From positions 1-64,000 of IMG/VR virus record IMGVR_UViG_3300027734_000056: a stretch of DNA of 64,000 nucleotides; one strand, given 5' to 3'. Each line of letters begins with the position of its first letter. Positions within the stretch are counted from its first letter, which is position 1. Under the pieces are notes generated by a model that did no database searches, was not told the origin of the DNA, and was given only the letters and a program-made list of their open reading frames with translations. Made by a program: the position numbers and the translations under genes. This DNA is from a virus. Shown here piece after piece: positions 4,828 to 12,318 of the stretch.

Positions 4828-6837
4828 ATGATGAATAAAAACAAAGTATTATATGTAAATAGTACTTTTGCTAAACAAATAACCCCAGAGTCAACAGACG
4901 GTATACAAAGTGTTTATATTGAAGGCTACGCAAGTACCACAGATATAGACAGAATGAACGATGTTATACCTAGTGCAGTTTGGGAAAAAGGCATATCCAA
5001 CTACTTAAAAAATCCTATTATATTATCGCAACATGACCATGATGATCCTATTGGCAGAATGGTTGATTATAGAATAGATTCAAAAGGTTTGTGGGTTAAA
5101 GCCAGAATCTCAGCCGCAGCTGATGAGGTTTATGGTTTAGTAAAAGATGGTGTAGTAACCGCATTTAGTGTTGGATTCAGGGTCATAGACGCTGCATACG
5201 ATGCTGCAACAGAGCTGTTTGTAATCAAGGAACTTGAACTAGTAGAAATATCAGTTGTATCAATTCCTGCCAACCAGAATACTCTATTTAGTTTGTCTAA
5301 AGCATTTTCAGATGCTGATGAGTACAAAAAGTTTAAGTCCCAATTTATAACGGCAGATGACTCAGCTAAAAAGCTCGAAAATTTGCCTCCTGTAAATTTA
5401 AAATCATATAAGGAAGTCGAAATGACAGAAGATCAAATCAAACAAATGGTAGCAGACGCTGCCGCTGCTGCAGCCCTAGAAACAACTAAGGCTCTAGAAG
5501 CAAAACAAAAAGCTGAAGCTGATGCAGCTGAACTAGATGCTCGTTTAAAAGCCATCGAAATTCAAACTGCTGAATCAGGTGCAGAACGTCTAATGGCTGA
5601 AATCGAAAAGCGTTTCGCTGATCAAGCAGCCTCAACAAAAAGCATGCTAGATGGCCTACAAGGTGCTATCTCTGAAAAAGCTGCTGAAATTGAAGCTATC
5701 CAAAAGTCAAAAATGACTTTTGTTGACGGTAAACAAGGTGGACCTTCTTACAAAGAAAAAGAAAATGCAGTTTTACTTGCTAACATTTCTCGTAAAGGTT
5801 TAGCAGATACAAAATACGCACAAGATCTAATCCAAAAATACGGTCAACACTTGCCAAGCGCTACTTGGGAACTAGAAGTTAGCCTAAACATGGAAGAAGA
5901 AGTTCGTCGTAAGCTGATTGTTGCTCCACTATTCCGTACAATTGACATGAAAACTAATGTCATGACAATTCCTTTGAATCCAGATGCAGGTTTGGCTTCT
6001 TGGGTACAAAACAGTGACTTTGGTGGTACAAATTCAGTTGGTAGTACTACAGCTACTACAACTGGTACAGTTGGTGCTGGTACTCCACACGCATTAAAAG
6101 AAATTACTCTAAATGCATACAAAGTAGCTACAAGAGAGTACTTATTCTACGAAGAAGAAGAAGATTCTTTAATCGTTTTACTACCTTTCATTCGTGATGC
6201 TATGGTTCGTCGTATTGCTCGCGCACTTGATCGTGCATATATACAAGGTGTAGGCAGCGGTAGTGATCCAGTTAAAGGTCTAACTCGTTACGCCAGTGTC
6301 AACACAGTTACAAGTACTTCAGTAGTAACTGCAGCGGTTGGTACAGCGGTTACAGTTGCTAAACTACGTGCTATGCGCGCTGGTTTAGGTGTTCTAGGTC
6401 TAGATCCAGCAGAAGTTACATTCGTTGTTAACTCAGCTGTTTACTACGATCTATTGGAAGATACAGTATTCCAAACAATGAACCAAGTTGGTCCACAAGC
6501 TACATTGTTAACTGGTCAAATTGGTCAGATCGGTAACTCACCAGTTCTAGTAAGTGGTGAACTACCAGAAAAACCAACTGCAGGTAAAGCAGGTACAACT
6601 GCTGGTACTGGATCTTCAGCGACTACTACATGGGAGTATACAAAAGATGATGTTGTTGGTGCTTTAGCTATTTATACACCAAACTTTGTTGTCGGCAATC
6701 AACGTGGTCTACGTATGGATACACAAGAGTTGGTAGAAACACAACGTCGTGTGATGGTTGCTAGTATGCGTAGTGGCTTCCAGCAAATGTCTAGTGCCTA
6801 CGGCCCAGGTGTTGTAAGCTTACGTTACGCAAGCTAA
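4828..6837 (+). CDS. Fused prohead protease and major capsid protein (669 aa)
   Basis: One uninterrupted frame joins two proteins usually encoded separately. Residues about 15-165 are an HK97 (U35-type) prohead serine protease: the GYASTTDIDRMNDVI opening, the catalytic His in SQHDHDDPIGR (about residue 70), the catalytic Ser in VTAFSVGFRV (about 115), and SVVSIPANQNT. Residues about 199-300 are a charged, Ala/Glu/Lys-rich helical delta or scaffold segment. Residues about 310-669 are an HK97-fold capsid subunit (TWELEVSLNMEEEVRRKLIV; VRRIARALDRAYIQG). Two tandem ATGs (4828, 4831) follow AAGGAG. An in-frame internal start with its own ribosome site lies at 5422, where arginine codon choice also changes. 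Cleavage between the delta domain and shell is expected but not shown. Confidence 0.92.
   Translation: MMNKNKVLYVNSTFAKQITPESTDGIQSVYIEGYASTTDIDRMNDVIPSAVWEKGISNYLKNPIILSQHDHDDPIGRMVDYRIDSKGLWVKARISAAADEVYGLVKDGVVTAFSVGFRVIDAAYDAATELFVIKELELVEISVVSIPANQNTLFSLSKAFSDADEYKKFKSQFITADDSAKKLENLPPVNLKSYKEVEMTEDQIKQMVADAAAAAALETTKALEAKQKAEADAAELDARLKAIEIQTAESGAERLMAEIEKRFADQAASTKSMLDGLQGAISEKAAEIEAIQKSKMTFVDGKQGGPSYKEKENAVLLANISRKGLADTKYAQDLIQKYGQHLPSATWELEVSLNMEEEVRRKLIVAPLFRTIDMKTNVMTIPLNPDAGLASWVQNSDFGGTNSVGSTTATTTGTVGAGTPHALKEITLNAYKVATREYLFYEEEEDSLIVLLPFIRDAMVRRIARALDRAYIQGVGSGSDPVKGLTRYASVNTVTSTSVVTAAVGTAVTVAKLRAMRAGLGVLGLDPAEVTFVVNSAVYYDLLEDTVFQTMNQVGPQATLLTGQIGQIGNSPVLVSGELPEKPTAGKAGTTAGTGSSATTTWEYTKDDVVGALAIYTPNFVVGNQRGLRMDTQELVETQRRVMVASMRSGFQQMSSAYGPGVVSLRYAS
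5411..5424 (+). promoter_or_regulatory. In-frame internal ribosome-binding site and start within the protease-capsid fusion
   Basis: AGGAAG at 5411-5416 is followed after 5 bases by ATG at 5422-5424, codon 199 of the fusion and in the same frame. Initiation here would give a 471-residue delta-plus-capsid protein without the protease. All five arginines upstream use AGA or AGG; nearly all downstream use CGT or CGC. Confidence 0.65.
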
Positions 6838-6843
6838 TCAAGT

Positions 6844-6899
6844 TGGGGGCTTTTTGCCCCCATCTTTTGTATGTGCGGCGTGCTGCACATACAAAAGAT
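6844..6899 (+). terminator. Tandem hairpins after the capsid gene, attenuator or RNA-processing element
   Basis: The first hairpin is TGGGGGC (6844-6850), loop TTTTT, GCCCCCA (6856-6862). The second has a perfect 15-bp stem: 6862-6876 pairs with 6885-6899 around the 8-base loop GGCGTGCT. Neither is followed by a clean T run, so full termination is unlikely. Stabilising the abundant capsid mRNA or reducing read-through to the connector genes is more plausible. Confidence 0.6.
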
Positions 6900-6912
6900 T
6901 ACAGGAGTATTT

Positions 6913-7569
6913 ATGGGATTACCATTAGTTACAAGAGCTGAGTATAAAGCTTATGCTGGTATCACAAGTACTACTAGTGATACCAAATTAGACAGTTTGA
7001 TTCTACAAACCAGCGAACTGGTAAAGTCAATATGCCGCAGAACTTTTGTAGACTGGGTTGACGACACCAAAGTAGAAATTCAAGAAGGTGGCGGTCCACT
7101 AATCATTCTACAAGAGTCGCCAGTTATTAATATCAACAGTGTGGAGCTTAGCACAGACTACGGCAAAACCTACACCACACTTGTAGAATACACAAATTAC
7201 GTGCTAGATTTAAAAACAGGTGCACTACGTCCCATACAAATGACGCAGTATCCACTGGAAGTTTACGGCAGTGCGCCTTATGGTACTATTAATTATGGTT
7301 TTACACCTTACGGCACTACCATAAACCCAATATTTCCAAAAGCCATAAACGGCTATCGTATCAGTTACACTGCAGGTTACGAAGAACTACCTGCAGACTT
7401 AAAGTTAGCAGTATTTGATTTAGTCACTTACTATCAACGCAATGACGGTGCTGTGCATTCTAATAGCGCACCAACTGGCAGTGGTATACAAATTCAGTAT
7501 ATAACAGACACCAGTTTACCTGCACATATTCGCCGCGTGTTAGATTTGTATACTACGAGTTATGATTAA
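6913..7569 (+). CDS. Head-tail connector (adaptor) protein, gp6/gp8-like (218 aa)
   Basis: The start at 6913 (MGLPLVTRAEYKAY) follows AGGAG; an upstream in-frame start would lie inside the hairpin and is rejected. The N-terminal helices (TRAEYKAYAGITSTTSDTKL, then LILQTSELVKSICRRTFVDW) are the usual opening of connectors that dock under the portal. A beta-rich middle (SPVININSVELS) and a C-terminal segment containing YTAGYEELPADLKLAVFDLV complete the family pattern. It is the first gene after the capsid, as in HK97-like phages. It starts a run of four head-tail joining genes. Confidence 0.8.
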   Translation: MGLPLVTRAEYKAYAGITSTTSDTKLDSLILQTSELVKSICRRTFVDWVDDTKVEIQEGGGPLIILQESPVININSVELSTDYGKTYTTLVEYTNYVLDLKTGALRPIQMTQYPLEVYGSAPYGTINYGFTPYGTTINPIFPKAINGYRISYTAGYEELPADLKLAVFDLVTYYQRNDGAVHSNSAPTGSGIQIQYITDTSLPAHIRRVLDLYTTSYD

Positions 7570-7571
7570 TT

Positions 7572-9065
7572 ATGGCAGTCCAACAGTTTACAGCTGCATT
7601 ACAGTCACAAGTTTATAAAAACTGGTTGGCACAGTCTGGTAAAAATGTTATTAATAATACTGTTAAAGAGCTGCGAGCAAGTCAACAGACTAGTCCTAAG
7701 ACTAGTTTTTACTTAACAAAAAGCACTGTTAAAGATTTATTTAAAACCATAGCTAATATAAATTTACCAGACGGTCAAGCACAAGAGTTTTTAAACTTAA
7801 TGCTAACAGGCAGTGCAGATGGATTAGTAGGGCCAGAAGGTTTAGCTAAAGGTGAAAAATTTACTAAAGTTGCAGGCGAAGACGCTATATTTTTTCAAAA
7901 TATTGGTTTTGATACAATAACTGTTAGATTAAATCAAGTTATGCAGCAATACCCCAAACTTCAGGCAGCAATGGAGTTGGCAGAAGAAAATTACTATGCT
8001 GCTGAAGTAGCGGCATTAAATAAGCAAACTGATTTAACTCCCGCAGAAAAACGCGACAGGCTAACCAAAATAGAACAAGCGGCTGCAGAAAAGGCTAGTT
8101 TAGGTTACTACTTTAATAAAGGTCACGTAATAGGTGTTGCAACAAATGTAACAAAACAGTTTAGAGATAAACTGGCAAAAACTGATCAAATAGCAAAAGA
8201 TCAACGAGATATACTAATCAATGTGTTAGATTTATACATTGATAAAATGGTACAAGATGACTTAGCTAGTGCTAACTTACCTAGTGCCGTAACACAAGAA
8301 TTATATGCTAGTTATATTAAATCTAGTGATAAGTACTTGGTAGAACTACAGCACGTTGCCACTAATCAAGGTGCCACAGCTGCTGCTAGTAGAAGTATAA
8401 CACTTGAGCTTAGTAAAATATTTGGTATAGATGCAAAAGACTTACTTAAAACAGTAACAAGCTCACCAACAATTGCTGCAACTTTGCTAGAAACCGAAGG
8501 TTCTCCTAGTTTTAAACATCTTCTTGCAAAACAACTTGCTGACACAATGGCAGGCAGGCCAAAAGATAAAACTGTTTATAACATAAAACCAACACTTGTA
8601 GGTAAGAAAACTACCAAGATCACAAAGCCAAAAAGCCATAAGCAAGATATACAAAAGCTTAAAAAATTAAAGCAAGATCTAGAAAAAGCCAAGCCAGATC
8701 CTGGCAGGATAAAAGTTGTAGTAGATGTACCAGAGTCGTTAAACTTAGTAAACCTACAAAACTTAATAAACAGCGAGCTACAACAAACTATAGCAAAAAA
8801 CATGGGTACTGGTAGTAGCCGTAATGTACTAAACTATCGTACTGGTCGCTTTGCTGGTTCGGCTAAAGTAGAAAATATAAGCAAAAGTCGTCAAGGCATG
8901 CTAACAGCTTTTTATAGCTACATGAAATATCCCTATCAAACTTTTGAACCTGGGTTTCGTCAAGGCACACCAGAGTCTAGAAGCCCCAAGCTGTTGATAA
9001 GTAAATCAATCCGTGAAATTGCAGCAGCTCAAGTAACAAGTCAATTAAGGGCCGTAAGCGTATGA
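7572..9065 (+). CDS. Large virion protein of the head-tail joining region (497 aa)
   Basis: Not a named family. The N-terminal 300 residues are mostly helical with Gln-, Lys- and Ala-rich stretches; residues about 340-385 are strongly basic (KKTTKITKPKSHKQDIQKLK). The last 80 residues (NVLNYRTGRFAGSAKV, YMKYPYQTFEPGFRQG and SPKLLISKSIREIA) resemble a C-terminal module I know from unnamed virion proteins encoded between connector and tail terminator genes. The gene is 2 bases after the connector and overlaps the next gene by an ATGA junction. It may be a head-closure or neck protein with an added helical domain; position is the main support. Confidence 0.5.
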   Translation: MAVQQFTAALQSQVYKNWLAQSGKNVINNTVKELRASQQTSPKTSFYLTKSTVKDLFKTIANINLPDGQAQEFLNLMLTGSADGLVGPEGLAKGEKFTKVAGEDAIFFQNIGFDTITVRLNQVMQQYPKLQAAMELAEENYYAAEVAALNKQTDLTPAEKRDRLTKIEQAAAEKASLGYYFNKGHVIGVATNVTKQFRDKLAKTDQIAKDQRDILINVLDLYIDKMVQDDLASANLPSAVTQELYASYIKSSDKYLVELQHVATNQGATAAASRSITLELSKIFGIDAKDLLKTVTSSPTIAATLLETEGSPSFKHLLAKQLADTMAGRPKDKTVYNIKPTLVGKKTTKITKPKSHKQDIQKLKKLKQDLEKAKPDPGRIKVVVDVPESLNLVNLQNLINSELQQTIAKNMGTGSSRNVLNYRTGRFAGSAKVENISKSRQGMLTAFYSYMKYPYQTFEPGFRQGTPESRSPKLLISKSIREIAAAQVTSQLRAVSV

Positions 9066-9499
9066 GTCGTAGAACCTCAATAGTTAAAGCATTAGTAGAT
9101 AAAATTAATCTAATTAATGGTCAACAGCCTTACCAAATTAACTTATTTTCCAATGCTCATGCCAAGTTAAAATTTTGGGATGAAATAAATCAGTTTCCTG
9201 CTGTGTACGTAACTCCAGGAAGCGAAACACGTGAATATCTTCCTGGTAACTTAACTTGGTGCTATTTAGGTGCCAGTGTAAAAATTTACTGCAAAGGTGA
9301 AACAAGTAAAGATGATTTAGAAAATTTACTTGAAGATATTGAAAAAGTAATCAACAGTAACCGTGTATTAACTTATGATACAGATTTCGGTTATCAAACA
9401 ACAGAAATCTTAGTGATTTCAGTAACAACTGACGAAGGGCTATTAATGCCTTACAGCGTTGGTGAAATAAATTTACAAATTCGCTACCAGTTAGTGTAA
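9062..9499 (+). CDS. Tail terminator / tail completion-like protein (145 aa)
   Basis: The ATGA overlap with the previous gene fixes the start at 9062. The protein is a compact alpha/beta chain: an N-terminal helix (TSIVKALVDKINLING), FPAVYVTPGSETREYLPG, CYLGASVKIYCKGE, helix DDLENLLEDIEKVIN and C-terminal strands (EINLQIRYQLV). This order matches the small tail terminator and completion proteins (gpU/DUF3168-type) that cap the tail tube. Its place directly before the tail tube gene supports the role. Sequence similarity to a particular family is not decisive by eye. Confidence 0.6.
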   Translation: MSRRTSIVKALVDKINLINGQQPYQINLFSNAHAKLKFWDEINQFPAVYVTPGSETREYLPGNLTWCYLGASVKIYCKGETSKDDLENLLEDIEKVINSNRVLTYDTDFGYQTTEILVISVTTDEGLLMPYSVGEINLQIRYQLV

Positions 9500-9570
9500 C
9501 TATACCAAAGTACTCAAGCAGATAAATGTCTAGCAAAAATACTGTGGTATTTTAAAACAAAGGAAATAAA

Positions 9571-11328
9571 ATGGCATTAAATTTAGCACGTAATAGTAGA
9601 GTATTCTTTACTACAAACGTAAACTCAGCAGGTACAATTCAGACAACTGGTTTTAGTCCTGCAAATACCTATGAACTACAAGTTTTGGACGGTTTTACGT
9701 TTTCACAAAACACAACACAAGATACTGTAACACTTTCTGAAGCTGGCGTTAACCCAGTACGTGGTCAGCGAAGCTTTAACACAGCACTAAGCCCAGCTGA
9801 TTTCAGCATGAGCACTTATATTCGCCCATTTAAGGCAGCCAGTTCAATTACTGCCGAAGAGTCAGTATTGTGGAACGCCTTACTAGGTGCACCAGCACTT
9901 TACTCCGAGCTTACTGCAACAGGCACGAATACAGTTGTTAGTGTAACTTCAGTAACCGCAGGTCAAATTACATTCGGTACAGCAGTTAGTTTGGCTGCGG
10001 GTACAGCAATTACTTTCCCGCCAGCATATCCTACACTAGCTGCGAGTGGTGGCGGCTTTCAGCCAAATACAACTTACTATGTTACCACAGCTACTACTAA
10101 TTCAGCTGTTGCAATTCTTAGTGCTACACTGGGCGGAGCTGCATTCACCACTACAACAGCCACTGTTAGTGGAGCACCAGTAGTAGTTGTTTCTTCGGTA
10201 AAAAATAACGTTGTATCAGTTCCAAATACAGCAAGTACACCAACTTATGCACCAACAACTGGAGTAATATCAATTGCAACAAGTGCCACTACAACTAACT
10301 TATCCGTTGGCGACATTGTTGTAATTGGTGGATTAACAGCAAGTACGGATAGTGATACAAAAACTATAAACGCTGCAGCAAAAGTACTTACTAACGATTC
10401 TAGTAGCTTGACCTTAACACTAATCAGTCCAAAATCACCAACCGCGGCAGGTAGTACTATTACTATTAGTGCTCTTACTGTAGTAAATAGCGTTAAACTA
10501 TATAAGTCTGCATGGGCCCCAGTAAAATCAGACATTAGCTATGCTTCAGTAGGTGCCAGTGATTTAAATCAATTGCAAACTTTTGGTATGCTTTTTGCTG
10601 TCGATAATGTGCTTTATACACTAGACAACTGCGCTATGACTCAGGTTAGTATTGATTTTGGTTTGGACGGTATTGCAACAGCCGCTTGGAGTGGTCAAGG
10701 TACTAAGCTAAATGAAAGCTCAATTTCAATTGCTACTCTTGCTGCAGCAGCTACAGCTAAAAACGTTTCAGCACCTTTTATTACCAATAAACTAAGCACT
10801 GTTGACCTAGAACTAGAGAAAGCACTGGGCAGTGTTGCAGCAGGTAGAAAGTATACACTAGCACTAACTGGTGGTAATATTACAATTAATAATAATATTA
10901 ATTATATTACTCCAGCCAACTTAGCTACCGTTAACATTGCTAATACGTACTATACAGGCACACGTGCTATTAGTGGTACACTAAATGCTTACCTAAAAAC
11001 AGGTAATGCTGCTAGTAGCGAAAACACAGGCGAATTGCTAAGAGATATGTTGGCAGCAATTACTTCTAGTAGTCTGTCTAGTACTGCTATTGAGCCAATG
11101 TTCAGCTTAGTACTATCAATTGGTGGTAAGTCAGCAACTGCTCCAGCACGAGTTGAGTTAGAAATGCAGTCTGTTGTTTTAAGTGTTCCAACAGTAGACG
11201 TTCAGCAAGTTATTTCAACAGCTATTAACTTCACTGCTCAAGGATATAAACCAGGCGCTACAGCAGCAGATAATACTTTTGCAGTTGACGTACCAAGTGA
11301 CTTAGCAATTCGTTACTTCGCAACTTAA
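9571..11328 (+). CDS. Major tail tube protein with large inserted domain (585 aa)
   Basis: Probably the hexameric subunit of the tail tube. AAAGGAAATAAA precedes the ATG. The N-terminal 100 residues (SRVFFTTNVNSAG, LQVLDGFTFSQNTTQDTVTL, FSMSTYIRPF) and C-terminal 250 residues (FGLDGIATAAWSGQGTKLNE; PTVDVQQVISTAINFTAQGY) look like the two parts of a tail tube fold. Residues about 115-310 are a Ser/Thr/Ala/Val-rich beta insertion (TTYYVTTATTNSAVAILSA, LSVGDIVVIGGLTAS) that probably projects from the tail surface. At 585 residues it is about twice the size of the simplest tube proteins, which the insertion explains. It is followed by a hairpin terminator and the chaperone genes, the usual order. 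Confidence 0.75.
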   Translation: MALNLARNSRVFFTTNVNSAGTIQTTGFSPANTYELQVLDGFTFSQNTTQDTVTLSEAGVNPVRGQRSFNTALSPADFSMSTYIRPFKAASSITAEESVLWNALLGAPALYSELTATGTNTVVSVTSVTAGQITFGTAVSLAAGTAITFPPAYPTLAASGGGFQPNTTYYVTTATTNSAVAILSATLGGAAFTTTTATVSGAPVVVVSSVKNNVVSVPNTASTPTYAPTTGVISIATSATTTNLSVGDIVVIGGLTASTDSDTKTINAAAKVLTNDSSSLTLTLISPKSPTAAGSTITISALTVVNSVKLYKSAWAPVKSDISYASVGASDLNQLQTFGMLFAVDNVLYTLDNCAMTQVSIDFGLDGIATAAWSGQGTKLNESSISIATLAAAATAKNVSAPFITNKLSTVDLELEKALGSVAAGRKYTLALTGGNITINNNINYITPANLATVNIANTYYTGTRAISGTLNAYLKTGNAASSENTGELLRDMLAAITSSSLSSTAIEPMFSLVLSIGGKSATAPARVELEMQSVVLSVPTVDVQQVISTAINFTAQGYKPGATAADNTFAVDVPSDLAIRYFAT

Positions 11329-11339
11329 TTTTTTTTTAC

Positions 11340-11371
11340 GGCACTGGATTGATCACCAGTGCTACTTTTTC
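11340..11371 (+). terminator. Hairpin terminator after the tail tube gene
   Basis: GCACTGG (11341-11347) pairs with CCAGTGC (11356-11362), followed by a T run near 11366-11370. It probably reduces transcription from the abundant tube gene into the chaperone and tape measure genes. Confidence 0.6.
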
Positions 11372-11405
11372 TCTCCTATTATAACAATCAAAGGACAATT
11401 CCCTC

Positions 11406-11831
11406 ATGACAAACGCAGCAGTAAACCTTAAATCGCTATTAGTTCCTTCTAAAAGTGTAGAAGTAGACTACCCAGGTTTAAATGGTTTTAAAGTTAATGT
11501 TGTTTTCCTAAGCCGTGAAACCTTAGTTGGTATTCGCAAAAAAGCTACAAAAACTACCTTTAAAAATCGTCAACCAGTTGAAGAACTTGACGAAAAGTTA
11601 TTTTTACAACTTTATGTAAATGCTTGTATTAAAGGTTGGTCAGGTCTAAAGCTTCGCTATCTAGAAGAACTAGCACCAGTAGATTTAACTGGTCAAGATC
11701 CAGAAGCAGAACTAGCTTACTCACAAGACGATGCACTATTCTTGATGCAAGCCAGTGCAAACTTTGATGCTTTTATCAGCGAAACAGTAACTGAGCTATC
11801 AAATTTCACGAAGACCAGTACAAGCAAGTAA
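11406..11831 (+). CDS. Tail assembly chaperone, gpG-like (141 aa)
   Basis: The ATG at 11406 follows AAAGGA at a 10-base spacing. The protein is acidic and helical: KVNVVFLSRETLVGIRKKA, EELDEKLFLQLYVNACIKGW and a C-terminal helix (DDALFLMQASANFDAFISET). These are features of G-type chaperones that bind the tape measure during tail assembly. The gene lies between tail tube and tape measure and overlaps a second frame in the -1 register. A slippery heptamer near its end (11801-11807) should let a minority of ribosomes read into that frame and make a longer G-T protein of about 264 residues. Confidence 0.8.
   Translation: MTNAAVNLKSLLVPSKSVEVDYPGLNGFKVNVVFLSRETLVGIRKKATKTTFKNRQPVEELDEKLFLQLYVNACIKGWSGLKLRYLEELAPVDLTGQDPEAELAYSQDDALFLMQASANFDAFISETVTELSNFTKTSTSK
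11801..11807 (+). promoter_or_regulatory. Programmed -1 ribosomal frameshift site (AAATTTC)
   Basis: In the frame of the first chaperone the codons are TCA AAT TTC, so the heptamer has the canonical X XXY YYZ phase. After a -1 shift the tRNAs re-pair on AAA TTT and translation continues CAC GAA GAC in the second frame, which is open from 11795 to the stop at 12199. The gene pair and its position match the conserved lambda G/GT arrangement. Confidence 0.8.
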
Positions 11832-12199
11832 ATCACCAACTTGCCAGCTACTTTCAAAATATGCAAGTTAATGTAACCAAAGACTCATATTTTGAAATAT
11901 GCGAAGCACTAGGCACAGAGCCAGTAGAAGAAGAAATTCCAGTTGACTTTGAAGATTTACACGTGGATGTTCAGGAAGCTTTAGGTATATACTATAAACT
12001 TAAAGATGAGTGGGATACTATGAATGGTAATTATATGGGCAAAAGCTATGCTGGACTGCTTGATATATTTACCATACTAGAAGTACCGGTCCAAGATCAC
12101 CAAACACTGTTTAACTTAATAGGTATTATTGATCATCACAGATCAAAAGCCATAGCAGACAGTAAGCCAGACTCCAGCAGCAAATCAGCCTCTGTATGA
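11807..12199 (+). CDS. Tail assembly chaperone T-like extension, made by -1 frameshift
   Basis: The frame continues the first chaperone after slippage at 11801-11807, giving HEDQYKQVNHQLASYFQNM and then the region from ATG 11861 (MQVNVTKDSYFEICEALG). The internal ATG has no Shine-Dalgarno sequence, so independent translation (112 aa) is unlikely. The T-like part is acidic (PVEEEIPVDFEDLHVDVQEALG) with a Tyr/Trp-containing helical segment (YYKLKDEWDTMNGNYMG). T domains recruit tail tube subunits to the tape measure in lambda. The stop lies inside the terminator hairpin at 12188-12217. Confidence 0.75.
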   Translation, partial: HEDQYKQVNHQLASYFQNMQVNVTKDSYFEICEALGTEPVEEEIPVDFEDLHVDVQEALGIYYKLKDEWDTMNGNYMGKSYAGLLDIFTILEVPVQDHQTLFNLIGIIDHHRSKAIADSKPDSSSKSASV

Positions 12200-12217
12200 A
12201 AATACAGGGGCTTTTTT
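12188..12217 (+). terminator. Rho-independent terminator after the tail chaperones
   Basis: A 10-bp stem (12188-12197 with 12202-12211, one G-T pair), tetraloop GAAA and six T residues (12212-12217). The chaperone stop codon overlaps the stem. Confidence 0.85.
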
Positions 12218-12238
12218 GTACCTGAAAAAATTTAACTA

Positions 12239-12267
12239 TTGACAAAATCGCACCAAAATGATATAAT
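12239..12267 (+). promoter_or_regulatory. Promoter of the tape measure gene
   Basis: TTGACA (12239-12244), 17 bases, TATAAT (12262-12267), shortly after the chaperone terminator. The 16 bases ending in the -35 core (AAATTTAACTATTGAC) are identical to those at the terminase promoter. The leader to the ATG at 12319 is about 45 bases. Confidence 0.85.
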
Positions 12268-12318
12268 TAGGGTTACTACGAGTACCATATTTTGGTAAAA
12301 TGCTTAACTGGAGATGTT

